37,047 bases of DNA from Paraburkholderia rhizosphaerae (GTDB taxonomy: Bacteria; Pseudomonadota; Gammaproteobacteria; Burkholderiales; Burkholderiaceae): NCBI RefSeq assembly GCF_004366595.1, contig NZ_SORE01000043.1:1-37047 (forward strand), read 5' to 3'. The notes beneath the pieces are model-generated. The model did not search any database and was not told the origin of the DNA. It saw only the letters and a program-made list of their open reading frames with translations. Shown piece after piece: positions 8,468 to 16,706 of this stretch. The position numbers and the translations under genes were made by a program. Position 1 is the first letter of the stretch, and the number at the start of each line of letters is the position of its first letter.

Positions 8468-9571
8468 ATGCTTAGCTTTGCGCTCGGATTTATCGTTTCC
8501 CTGCTGATCACGCTGCTGATCGTGCGCTATGCGCATCTGCATGAACGGTTCTCGCTGGACACGGATCTGGATGGCGCACAGAAATTCCATGCGCGGCCGG
8601 TGCCGCGTGTCGGCGGATTGGGGATTCTGATCGGTCTGGTTGTATCGGCTGCGGAGTTGCACTACGCGTATCCGGCGGTATCGACGGGCATTCTGTTTCT
8701 CGTTGCGTGCGGGCTGCCTGCTTTCGGCGCTGGGCTTGTCGAGGATATGACCAAGCGTGTTTCGCCACTGACGCGCCTGCTCTGCACGATGGCGGCCGCC
8801 GCGCTTGCTTACCTTCTTCTCGGTATCGCGGTGACGCGGATCAGCGTGCCGCCGCTTGATTTTCTGCTGACGTATGCGGCGATTTCGTTTGTCGTTACCG
8901 TGCTTGCTGTGGCCGCGCTTGCCAATGCGATCAATATCATCGACGGGTTCAACGGGCTCGCGTCGATGGTCGCGATGATGATGTTCGCGTCGCTCGGTTA
9001 CGTCGCGTTCCAGGTACATGACCCGATCGTGCTGTCCGCGTCGCTGATCATGATGGGCGCGGTGCTGGGCTTCTTTATCTGGAACTTCCCGGCGGGGTTG
9101 ATCTTTTTAGGCGACGGCGGCGCGTATTTCATCGGGTTTATGCTTGCCGAGCTATCGATCATGCTGGTAATGCGTAATCGCGATGTGTCAGCGTGGTATC
9201 CGGTGCTGCTGTTTATGTATCCGATCTTCGAGACGTGCTTTTCGATCTACCGGAAGAAGTTTATTCGCGGGATTTCGCCCGGGATTCCGGATGGCGTGCA
9301 TCTGCATATGCTGGTGTACAAGCGGTTGATGCGCTGGGCGGTGGGGGTGAAGACTGCGCGTGAATTGACGCAGAGGAATTCGCTGACGTCGCCGTATTTG
9401 TGGTTGCTTTGCCTGATTGCGGTGATTCCGGCGACGCTGTTCTGGCGGCACACGGTGCATCTGTTCTGCTTTGTGGTCGTGTTTGCGGCGACTTATGTTT
9501 GGCTGTATGTGAGTATTGTGCGGTTTAAGTCGCCGCGGTGGATGGTGGTGCGCAAGGGGCGGCGGTCCTAG
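8468..9571 (+). CDS. MraY/WecA-family undecaprenyl-phosphate glycosylphosphotransferase
   Basis: A 367-residue membrane enzyme of the polyprenyl-phosphate N-acetylhexosamine-1-phosphate transferase family (PF00953). These enzymes move a HexNAc-1-phosphate from its UDP donor to undecaprenyl phosphate and so start a glycan. Family motifs in order: KFHARPVPRVGGLG (39-52), VEDMTKRV (91-98), NAINIIDGFNGLA (153-165), FLGDGGAYFIG (213-223) and HLHMLVYKR (278-286). The usual DD at motif 2 is ED here, a change I recall from a common environmental subgroup of the family. It stands alone in a plus-strand unit, and its stop overlaps the stop of the second such enzyme (9568-10575) by 3 nt. It may prime a different polymer from that one. 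No strong ribosome binding site is visible. Confidence 0.88.
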   Translation: MLSFALGFIVSLLITLLIVRYAHLHERFSLDTDLDGAQKFHARPVPRVGGLGILIGLVVSAAELHYAYPAVSTGILFLVACGLPAFGAGLVEDMTKRVSPLTRLLCTMAAAALAYLLLGIAVTRISVPPLDFLLTYAAISFVVTVLAVAALANAINIIDGFNGLASMVAMMMFASLGYVAFQVHDPIVLSASLIMMGAVLGFFIWNFPAGLIFLGDGGAYFIGFMLAELSIMLVMRNRDVSAWYPVLLFMYPIFETCFSIYRKKFIRGISPGIPDGVHLHMLVYKRLMRWAVGVKTARELTQRNSLTSPYLWLLCLIAVIPATLFWRHTVHLFCFVVVFAATYVWLYVSIVRFKSPRWMVVRKGRRS

Positions 9572-9581
9572 CTGCCGCCGC
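9559..9581. repeat. Hairpin at convergent stop codons
   Basis: GCGGCGG (9559-9565) and CCGCCGC (9575-9581) form a perfect 7-bp GC stem with a 9-nt loop that contains both overlapping stop codons. It may slow converging transcription, but no T tract follows on either strand, so it does not qualify as a standard intrinsic terminator. Confidence 0.35.
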
Positions 9582-10575
9582 TGTCACGCTGCGCGCGCAT
9601 AAAACCTTGCCAGCGCCTGTCGATGGTCCAACCGACGAGCGCCAGCACGCCATACCAGACTGCGACCATCACCCATTGAAGCACTTCCGGCAAATTCAAC
9701 GCCATCAGTGCGATCGATGATCCGACCAGCATCAGCCAGTAATAGAGCAGCGCGACCTGCACATGCGTGCCGTTCAAGCGAACGAGCCGTTGATAGTAGT
9801 GTTCGCGGTGCGCCTCCCAGACCTTCTCTCCGCGCGCTAGACGGCGTAGCAATGTGACGGTCGAATCGGCGATAAACGGCGCGAAAGCCAGCGCGGGAAA
9901 CCATATCGGCCATGCGCCATGCTGCCAACCCCAGAAGCCGAGCGCGCCCGAGAAGAACCCAAGCGGGACTGAACCGACATCACCCAGAAAAATCCTCGCC
10001 GGCTTGAAGTTGAGTATCAGAAACCCGAACGCCGCACCTGCGATCACCGCCGCGGCAAGCGCCAGTTGCGGTTGCGCCGGCACGGCAGCCACCGCGTAGG
10101 TTCCAAAGCCGAACACGGCCATCCCTCCCGCGAGGCCGTTCGAACCGTCCATAAAGTTGAACAGGTTGACGAGCCAGACGATTGCGATGACCGCGGCCGC
10201 CGCGAGCCACCAACTGATGTCTACTGACGCAAGTGCAACTGCCGCAGCCGCCACCAGGATATGTGCGGCGAAGCGCACGCGCGCCGGCAGTCCGCGTCGG
10301 TCATCAATCAGCGAGACGACGCCCAGCAACACGGCGCCGGCAGCGAACGCACGCAATGCGGGGGCTTCGAATGCGATCAGCAGCAATGAAGCGGGCAATA
10401 CGCCCCAGCCTCCGATGCGCGGCACCGGCCGTGTATGCAAAGAACGCTGGTTCGGTATATCGATCGCGATCTTCCAGGCCCAACCAGTGCGAAGCAGCGC
10501 AACGAGAATGCCGAAACTAAGCAACGCAGCCAACGCGGCGATTGCGATCAATGCGAATGGGGAGGCTGTATGCAT
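9568..10575 (-). CDS. WbpL-like undecaprenyl-phosphate sugar-1-phosphate transferase (WbiH-like)
   Basis: A 335-residue polytopic member of the same PF00953 family, closer to WbpL. Motifs are SLHTRPVPRIGGWGV (45-59), SLIDDRRGL (88-96) with the canonical DD, NFMDGSNGLAGG (140-151), IFLGDVGSVPLGF (195-207) and HREHYYQRL (256-264). WbpL-type enzymes load 6-deoxy-HexNAc-1-phosphate (FucNAc or QuiNAc) on undecaprenyl phosphate to begin O-antigen. I chose the ATG at 10573-10575; a longer in-frame reading to 10752 would overlap the upstream gene and adds a basic, non-membrane stretch. The ATG follows the SDR stop as TGA-C-ATG, so the two are translationally coupled. The neighbouring SDR and WbpM-like dehydratase would supply its donor. 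Confidence 0.9.
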   Translation of the reverse strand: MHTASPFALIAIAALAALLSFGILVALLRTGWAWKIAIDIPNQRSLHTRPVPRIGGWGVLPASLLLIAFEAPALRAFAAGAVLLGVVSLIDDRRGLPARVRFAAHILVAAAAVALASVDISWWLAAAAVIAIVWLVNLFNFMDGSNGLAGGMAVFGFGTYAVAAVPAQPQLALAAAVIAGAAFGFLILNFKPARIFLGDVGSVPLGFFSGALGFWGWQHGAWPIWFPALAFAPFIADSTVTLLRRLARGEKVWEAHREHYYQRLVRLNGTHVQVALLYYWLMLVGSSIALMALNLPEVLQWVMVAVWYGVLALVGWTIDRRWQGFMRAQRDSGGS

Positions 10576-10576
10576 G

Positions 10577-11530
10577 TCAGCGCGACTCTCTAAACGCGCG
10601 GACCGTTTCCGCAAGCCCTTGTGATACGGACCGAGGCGGCGTCCAGCCCAATTCGCGCGGCAGACGCGTGCAATCGAGCCGCAGCGAGCTTGTGAGACGC
10701 TGGACTTGTGGCCCCTTGCCCGCTGCCTTTCCGGCCGCGCGCAGCCACGCAACAGGGACCGGCCACAGCCGTGCCGGACGCTGCAGTTCGCCAGCGATCG
10801 CGCGGATCATGCCGGCGACGGTCAGATCGTCGAGATCGCTGACATGGAAGACTCCGCCGACCGGACCCGTGTGCGTTGCGAGCGTACGAATTGCGTCGGC
10901 GAGATTGCCTACGTAGACCATGCTGCGCCGTGCATCGACCGCACCGAGCGGCAACGGCACACCGCGTTCGACTGCTTTGATCAAGCCAAGGAAGTTCGCA
11001 CGCACGCCCGGGCCGTAGACGAGCGGTGGCCTGACGATCGCGATCTCGACGCCATTCGCGCGGCCAAATTCAGTCAGCGCGGTCTCGGCTTCGAACTTTG
11101 AAATGCCATAAGGATCGACCGGAACGGGTGGATCATCTTCACGCCATGGGCGGCCTGGCTCCACTTCGCCTAGCGCCTTCACGCTGCTGACGAAGACGAT
11201 GCGGCGTGCGCCCGCGCGGTGCGCTGCGCGTGCTGCGTTCATCGTTCCGTCGACATTGGTTGCGCGGTATGCGGCGAGCGGATCGGTCGAGTCGTCGGTC
11301 ATCATATGCACGCGCGCGGCGAGATGGATCAGTGCATCGCATGGTCCGAGCGCCGGCTCGCCGGCCGCGAGGCTCGCGAAGTTGTCGTCGGCGACCACCA
11401 CTTCACGCACGCGCGAATCGCATGCGCCGGCATGCCGCACCAGCGCGGTTACGTCGTGGCCCGTGTCGCACAACAGCGTACAGAGCGCGCGGCCGACGAA
11501 GCCGTTTGCTCCCGTTACTGCGATCCGCAT
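10577..11530 (-). CDS. NAD(P)-dependent extended SDR, UDP-4-keto-6-deoxy-HexNAc reductase/epimerase type (WbiG-like)
   Basis: A 317-residue extended short-chain dehydrogenase with the Rossmann motif TGANGFVG (6-13), serines at 115-116 and the catalytic YGISK (Y141, K145). Together with a WbpM-like dehydratase and a WbpL-like transferase, such a protein (WbpK/WbpV in Pseudomonas aeruginosa, WbiG in Burkholderia) reduces UDP-2-acetamido-4-keto-6-deoxyhexose to UDP-FucNAc or UDP-QuiNAc. Which C4 epimer is formed cannot be read from the sequence, and such proteins are often annotated simply as UDP-glucose 4-epimerase family. It is 51 bp downstream of the GT4 gene and 1 nt upstream of the WbpL-like gene. 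Confidence 0.85.
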   Translation of the reverse strand: MRIAVTGANGFVGRALCTLLCDTGHDVTALVRHAGACDSRVREVVVADDNFASLAAGEPALGPCDALIHLAARVHMMTDDSTDPLAAYRATNVDGTMNAARAAHRAGARRIVFVSSVKALGEVEPGRPWREDDPPVPVDPYGISKFEAETALTEFGRANGVEIAIVRPPLVYGPGVRANFLGLIKAVERGVPLPLGAVDARRSMVYVGNLADAIRTLATHTGPVGGVFHVSDLDDLTVAGMIRAIAGELQRPARLWPVPVAWLRAAGKAAGKGPQVQRLTSSLRLDCTRLPRELGWTPPRSVSQGLAETVRAFRESR

Positions 11531-11581
11531 TCACGATCCCTTTGCATGCGTTGCATTTGCGCACCCTTGCGTGATGCGCCC

Positions 11582-12766
11582 TCACCCGACCACAGAACGA
11601 TAGACATTGGCCGTCTGCTCGACGGTCGACTCCCATGTGAGTTCGGCCGCACGACGCAGACCCTTCGCGATCAAATCGTTACGCAACGGCTCATCGTTGA
11701 GCAGCCTTTCGAGACCGGCTGCGATCTCATCGATCGAGTACGGGTCGACTTCGAGCGCGGCGCCCTGCACCACTTCCGGAATCGACGTGACGTTCGACGT
11801 CAGTACCGGCACGCCGCTCGCGAGCGCCTCCGCAACCGGCAACCCGAAGCCTTCGAAGAGCGACGGATAGCCAAAGACAACCGCGGACGCATAGAGCTTC
11901 AACAGTGTCGCACGCGACACGTAACCCGGCACAACCAGTTGACCAGCCTGCATGAGCGGCTCGATATCGCGCATCAGCGCGGTATTCATCCAGCCGTCCG
12001 CGCCGATTAGCACGAGCGGAAAGGCCTGCCGCAAATCCGCGGGCAGCCGTGCGAACGCCTCGACCAGACGGCGCAGATTCTTGCGCGGTTGCAGCGTGCA
12101 CACCGACAGCACGAAGCCCCGATAGCGCAGACCGAGATCGGCAAGCGCGGACGCGCACTCTTCCTCTGAATAAGGACGGAACGATGGTTCGACACCGAGG
12201 TGGATCGTCACGACTTTTTCGTCGGGCAGGCCGTAGATCTCGTGGATATCCCGCTTTGTGTAGTAGCTGTCCGCGATGACTTTGTTCGCTTGTTTAAGCG
12301 TTCGCGGTAAGCCATCGTCGAGATAGTTGACTGCGACACGCGGATGGAATTCCGGAAAGCGGCGATGCGATAAGTCGTGAATCGTGACGACGTTCGGGCC
12401 TTTGTAGCGCGACGCGATGAAGTTCGTCTCGTGGTACAGGTAGCCGCGCTCTTCGAAGTGCTTACGCGCTTGCGCGGACTTGATGCTACGGACGATGGTC
12501 CGAGACTTGTAGATGCCGGGTACGTAGCGCGCGGCTCGTAGCGCGGATGCGGTCCAGCCTTCGCTGAATTGCGCGGCTTTTCCGAGCGCGGCTTCGTCGT
12601 TCATCAAAGTATCGAGGCTTTCTCTTTGATAGACGGTTGAGCCGACCCAGCCTGCGATGTCTTCGACGTCGGGCTGCGTGAGTAGACCTTCGAGTAGATG
12701 CTGTGTGTAATAGCCAATGCCGCTTCTGGGCGGCCGCAGTGAATTCAGATCGTAAAGCAGTTTCAT
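11582..12766 (-). CDS. GT4 family glycosyltransferase
   Basis: A cytoplasmic 394-residue GT-B fold transferase of family GT4. The C-terminal domain shows PSLFEGFGLPVAEALASG with the E305/E313 pair (EX7E) that binds the nucleotide sugar, and the N-terminal domain has the glycine-rich RSGIGYYTQ loop. SVCTLQPRKNL (221-231) is the usual start of the C-terminal domain in mannosyltransferase B-like GT4 enzymes. It most likely adds an early sugar of the repeat unit after the WbpL-like priming step. The start is ATG 12766 and no alternative is needed. It lies between the WbpM-like gene (125 bp) and the SDR gene (51 bp) in the same leftward block. Confidence 0.88.
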   Translation of the reverse strand: MKLLYDLNSLRPPRSGIGYYTQHLLEGLLTQPDVEDIAGWVGSTVYQRESLDTLMNDEAALGKAAQFSEGWTASALRAARYVPGIYKSRTIVRSIKSAQARKHFEERGYLYHETNFIASRYKGPNVVTIHDLSHRRFPEFHPRVAVNYLDDGLPRTLKQANKVIADSYYTKRDIHEIYGLPDEKVVTIHLGVEPSFRPYSEEECASALADLGLRYRGFVLSVCTLQPRKNLRRLVEAFARLPADLRQAFPLVLIGADGWMNTALMRDIEPLMQAGQLVVPGYVSRATLLKLYASAVVFGYPSLFEGFGLPVAEALASGVPVLTSNVTSIPEVVQGAALEVDPYSIDEIAAGLERLLNDEPLRNDLIAKGLRRAAELTWESTVEQTANVYRSVVG

Positions 12767-12891
12767 TGGATAGCGTGTCGAGCCGATGTGGGGGGCAGGC
12801 CAATGGGCGGCGGGCGGCGCATTCGTGGAATGCGCCCGCGCTGCGATATTGGATTTCTAGTATGTGGGACTGGAAAGCGCGGGGCCCTGTA

Positions 12892-14775
12892 TCAGCCTCG
12901 CATCGCTTGCCGCACCGGCTGAACCGTTTGCAATGCGGGCGGCGCGACCGGTTGATATTCGGGCACCCAACGCCGCAGATCGCGTCGCACCTCGTCATCC
13001 TGCAGCACGCGGTTTTGCATCAGCCACGGCAGCAATTCGTCGAGCAGGTTGTTTGACGCTTCACGCGCGCGAGCGATGCGCAGCTTCGGGTGAGGCGTGC
13101 GTACAGTTGCTTCGTCGTCGGCTAGCAGTTCTTCGTAAAGTTTTTCGCCGGGGCGCAAACCAGTGAAGACGATTTGCACCTGCTCTTCGTTGAAGCCATA
13201 CAGGCGGATCAGATCGCGGGCGAGATCGACGATTTTTACAGGCTGGCCCATGTCGAGCACGAAGATCTCACCTCCCCGGCCCATGCTCGATGCCTGCAAC
13301 ACCAGTTGCGAGGCCTCGGGGATCGTCATGAAGAAACGTGTGATCTCGGGATGCGTGACGGTCACGGGGCCGCCCTTCGCGATCTGCTGCTGGAACTTTG
13401 GGATCACGCTGCCGGCGCTGCCCAGCACGTTGCCGAAGCGAACTGTTTCGAGCTTCGTGCGCGTGGTGGTTTGCTGAAGCGCCTGGCAAGCCATTTCGGC
13501 GAGCCGCTTGCTCGCCCCCATCACGTTGGTAGGATTGACCGCCTTGTCGGTGGAGATCAGTACAAAGTGCTTGACGTCGTGGCGGATCGCTGCCCGCGCA
13601 ACACGGTAGGTGCCGAGGACGTTGTTGCGGACCGCTTGCCATGCATTCTGTTCTTCCATCAGCGGCACGTGCTTGTAGGCCGCTGCGTGGAAGAGGATGT
13701 GCGGGGTGTGGCGTGAGATGACTTCGTCGAGCAGAAGTGAATCTTTTGCGTCGCCGATGACTGGGATCAGCGGCACGCCGGGGAAGCGATCGCGCAGTTC
13801 CTCGGTCAGTTGATAGGTTGCGAATTCGGAGATGTCGTACGCAATCAGTTGTGCCGGGTCGAAGCGTAGGATCTGACGGCAGAGTTCGGAGCCGATCGAG
13901 CCGCCCGCGCCGGTGACCATCACGACGCGGTTGCGCAACAGCGCTTCGACGTGAGGAGTGTCGATGCGCACAGGTTCGCGGCCGAGCAGGTCTTCGAGGT
14001 CAATCTGGCGGATACGCGACAGGACGCCCTGGCCTTGTGAGACGGCGGTCAGCGCGGGCAACACCATGGCTTTGACGCCTGCACGCACACAGAGCGTAGC
14101 GGCGCGGCGCTGCGCCTCCACCGATGCAGACGGGATTGCAATGATCGCGAATTCAGTCTTCAGTTCAGCGGCTATGCGCGGTAAGTCGCCGATGCTGCCC
14201 AAGACCTTATAGCCATAGATTTCGCGGCCGTGCTTGGCGGGCTCGTCGTCGAGCAAGCCGACGAGGCGCCATTCGGCCGATCGGGACAGTTCACGCGCGA
14301 GACTTGCACCGGCATGCCCGGCGCCTAGCACGATGACGGGTTTGCCTTGGGCGACCAGTCCACCATAGCGGCGGAACTCCTTCGACGTGCGGTAGAGCGC
14401 GCGTGAACCGCCCATGATCAGGAAGAGCAGCAAAGGCGATACGAGCAACACCGAGCGCGGGATGATAGGCGAAGGTTGCAGCATCACTGCGCCGATCATG
14501 ACGACCAACGCACCGACGCCAACCGCCTTCGATATGCGTATCAGGTCGGGCAAGCTCGCAAACACCCACATGCCGCGATACAGCCCGAAGATGCGGAACA
14601 TGATTGCGTAGGTGATGACGACGCCGGACAGCGCATGCATGCCGCCCATGCGAAAGTCGTACGGCACTTCGCCGTTGAAGCGAAGCAGATACGCCGCGAT
14701 CCACGCAAGCGCGACTGCACACGTATCGAAGCCAAACGCGCATAGAGATAGCCACGACGACCTGAATCGAAACAT
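12892..14775 (-). CDS. WbpM-like membrane UDP-GlcNAc C4,C6-dehydratase (WbiI/CapD family)
   Basis: A full-length 627-residue enzyme of the WbpM/PglF/CapD family. About four N-terminal membrane helices (to residue 125) are followed by a first, non-catalytic nucleotide-binding fold (VIVLGAGHAGASLA, 147-160) and then the catalytic SDR domain with VTGAGGSIGSEL (287-298), HAAAYKHVPLME (363-374), ISTDKAVNPTNVMGASKR (407-424) and LRPGEKLYEE. The catalytic YxxxK tyrosine is replaced by Met (M419, K423), as is known for WbpM. The reaction converts UDP-GlcNAc to UDP-2-acetamido-4-keto-6-deoxy-glucose, the substrate of the SDR at 10577-11530. It is the first gene of the leftward block and is divergent from manC. 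Confidence 0.93.
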   Translation of the reverse strand: MFRFRSSWLSLCAFGFDTCAVALAWIAAYLLRFNGEVPYDFRMGGMHALSGVVITYAIMFRIFGLYRGMWVFASLPDLIRISKAVGVGALVVMIGAVMLQPSPIIPRSVLLVSPLLLFLIMGGSRALYRTSKEFRRYGGLVAQGKPVIVLGAGHAGASLARELSRSAEWRLVGLLDDEPAKHGREIYGYKVLGSIGDLPRIAAELKTEFAIIAIPSASVEAQRRAATLCVRAGVKAMVLPALTAVSQGQGVLSRIRQIDLEDLLGREPVRIDTPHVEALLRNRVVMVTGAGGSIGSELCRQILRFDPAQLIAYDISEFATYQLTEELRDRFPGVPLIPVIGDAKDSLLLDEVISRHTPHILFHAAAYKHVPLMEEQNAWQAVRNNVLGTYRVARAAIRHDVKHFVLISTDKAVNPTNVMGASKRLAEMACQALQQTTTRTKLETVRFGNVLGSAGSVIPKFQQQIAKGGPVTVTHPEITRFFMTIPEASQLVLQASSMGRGGEIFVLDMGQPVKIVDLARDLIRLYGFNEEQVQIVFTGLRPGEKLYEELLADDEATVRTPHPKLRIARAREASNNLLDELLPWLMQNRVLQDDEVRRDLRRWVPEYQPVAPPALQTVQPVRQAMRG

Positions 14776-15155
14776 ATCCCGGGGTACCTTCTGAGTTTAT
14801 GGATTTATATGGTTAATCTGATTCCGCATGCCGCTCTCCCGGCATTTGATGACCCGACTGCCGGCGAACGTCGCTAGTCGCGTTGCGGAAAGTAAACTGA
14901 GCCACAAACAGCAAGCATTATGCCAATGGCTGTACCCGATGGGCAAACAAACGTGTCACAGACTGTGCGTCTTTGCAGGTAAGGCAAGGTGACCGTGGCA
15001 AAGATACCGCGAGTGTGCTTCGTTGACGACCAGGACAAGCAGCAAATGTTGCAAAAAGCGTAACCAGTTGTACTTGTTTTGGCGACTTCAATAGCGAAAT
15101 CCGCTAGAATCGTCGCTTGCCTGACCGTTTTGGCGCCAATTTTCTGAATAAATTC
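14776..15155. other. Divergent intergenic region, WbpM-like gene / manC
   Basis: This 380-bp stretch lies between divergent starts and is visibly richer in A/T than the flanking genes. I see no gene in it. A -10-like TAGAAT lies at 15105-15110 for manC, but the nearest -35-like TTGGCG is 20 bp away, so the promoter is only suspected. A TATAAA-like box for the leftward WbpM gene occurs near 14800, again with no good -35. Confidence 0.4.
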
Positions 15156-16604
15156 ATGAACATCATTCCCGTGATCATTTGCGGAGGCGCCGGTACGCGC
15201 CTATGGCCGGTTTCGCGAGAAACGTTTCCGAAGCCGCTGCTCAAATTGGCTGATGGGCAAAGCCTTCTGCAGAAAACCTTTGTTCGTGCGGCGGATGTTG
15301 CGACGATTAAAGAGTTGCTAATCGTCACGAACCGGGACACCTACTTCCTGACGAAAGACGAATGCGTCTGCGTCGAATCCGACGTTGCGCGCGTCGACTA
15401 TGTGCTCGAACCGGTCGCGCGCAACACGGCGGCGGCAATCGGCGTTGCGGCGGCCGTCGTGCGTGAACGGCATGGACCGGACGCGGTGATGCTCGTCATG
15501 CCGGCCGATCAGCTTATCGACAATCAGGCCGCATTTCGTGAAGCAGTCCTGCAGGCCGCGCAAGGCGCGCAGGAAGGCCGCATCGTGACGTTCGGCATAC
15601 GCCCGACTGCCCCGGAAACGGGTTATGGGTATATCGAATTCGACTCGAAGACGTTGCCGCAGACGCCAAACGTGCATCAAGTGGTCCGCTTCGTGGAGAA
15701 GCCCGAACTCAGCGTCGCCCAGGAGCTCGTCGCCGGCGGCCATCACGTGTGGAATGCGGGCATGTTCTGCTTCACCGCGGAAACGATTCTCACGGAACTC
15801 GAAATGCATGCGCCGTCGGTTGCAGAGCCCGTGCTGGCCGCAGTGCTGGAGGCCAAGCGTAGCGTGTCCGACGACGGCACGACAATTGAACTCGATGCCG
15901 CACAATTCCAGAAGGCGGAGAACATCTCGATTGATTACGCGGTGATGGAACGTTCCGACAATGTCGCCGTGGTGCCTTGCGAACTTGGCTGGAGCGATAT
16001 CGGCTCCTGGCTCGCGATCAGCGAGCTGACAGCGCCGGACGAGCGCGGCAATCGCGTGCACGGTGAAGCTGAACTTTATGACGTCGACAACTGCTTTGTG
16101 CGAAGCGACGAGCGCTTTATCGGCATGGTGGGCGTGAGCGATGTGATCGTTGTCGATACGGCAGATGCGTTGCTGATCGCAGCGCGTGATCGCGCACAAG
16201 ACGTCAAGCAGATTGTTGCAAAGCTCAAGCGGGACAATCACGATGCCTACCGGCTACATCGTACGGTGCACCGTCCGTGGGGAACGTATACCGTGCTTGA
16301 AGAGGGCGAGCGCTTCAAGATGAAGCGCATTGTCGTTAAGCCGGGCGCGTCGTTGTCGTTACAGATGCATCATCATCGCAGCGAACATTGGATTGTCGTG
16401 CGCGGATGCGCGGATATCGTGAACGGCGACCAGCTCATTTCTTTGCAGCCGAATGAATCGACGTACATTCCGGCGGGGCATAAGCATCGTTTGATCAACC
16501 CCGGCGTGGTTGACCTCGTGTTGATCGAAGTGCAATGCGGGGAATATCTGGGCGAAGACGATATTGTTCGCTTTGAGGATGTGTACGGGCGGGCGCCGGC
16601 TTGA
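15156..16604 (+). CDS. manC: Mannose-1-phosphate guanylyltransferase / mannose-6-phosphate isomerase
   Basis: A bifunctional 482-residue enzyme of the ManC/CpsB/AlgA/WbpW family that makes GDP-mannose. The N-terminal pyrophosphorylase domain has GGAGTRLWPVSRETFPK (10-26) and the FVEKPE motif (179-184). The C-terminal type II phosphomannose isomerase cupin has RPWGTYTVL (373-381), HHHRSEHWIVVRG (405-417) and PAGHKHRLINPG (439-450). I start at the ATG at 15156, where the product begins MNIIPVIICGG as the family does. An in-frame TTG at 15117 would add 13 residues without family support. The product feeds Gmd at the far side of the cluster. No phosphomannomutase gene is visible in the window. 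Confidence 0.95.
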   Translation: MNIIPVIICGGAGTRLWPVSRETFPKPLLKLADGQSLLQKTFVRAADVATIKELLIVTNRDTYFLTKDECVCVESDVARVDYVLEPVARNTAAAIGVAAAVVRERHGPDAVMLVMPADQLIDNQAAFREAVLQAAQGAQEGRIVTFGIRPTAPETGYGYIEFDSKTLPQTPNVHQVVRFVEKPELSVAQELVAGGHHVWNAGMFCFTAETILTELEMHAPSVAEPVLAAVLEAKRSVSDDGTTIELDAAQFQKAENISIDYAVMERSDNVAVVPCELGWSDIGSWLAISELTAPDERGNRVHGEAELYDVDNCFVRSDERFIGMVGVSDVIVVDTADALLIAARDRAQDVKQIVAKLKRDNHDAYRLHRTVHRPWGTYTVLEEGERFKMKRIVVKPGASLSLQMHHHRSEHWIVVRGCADIVNGDQLISLQPNESTYIPAGHKHRLINPGVVDLVLIEVQCGEYLGEDDIVRFEDVYGRAPA

Positions 16605-16663
16605 CGCGTAACCAGAAAGCGTACTGCAACCGTTGTCTCGAGACGTGGGGCGCGGGGGGCGCG

Positions 16664-16678
16664 TCAGGCGCCGCCTGA
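16664..16678. repeat. Short inverted repeat between manC and the GT4 gene
   Basis: TCAGGCG (16664-16670) and CGCCTGA (16672-16678) are perfect complements separated by one base, in the 102-bp manC-GT4 spacer. It can form a short hairpin, but no T tract follows. Its role is unknown. Confidence 0.3.
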
Positions 16679-16706
16679 GCGGCAACAAAATCAGAAGATC
16701 CTGGCC

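Noticed and set aside
9559..9581. Bidirectional terminator between the two convergent initiating transferases
   Set aside because: The GC hairpin is real, but no T tract follows on either strand, so I list it only as an inverted repeat.
10576..10752. N-terminal extension of the WbpL-like protein by 59 residues
   Set aside because: It would overlap the SDR gene, is highly basic, and is absent from the family; the ATG at 10575 directly follows the SDR stop.
15318..16241. A 307-codon open frame on the minus strand opposite manC
   Set aside because: It is fully inside a well-supported manC and its translation is His/Arg/Asp-rich without any recognisable domain; GC-rich third positions create such frames.
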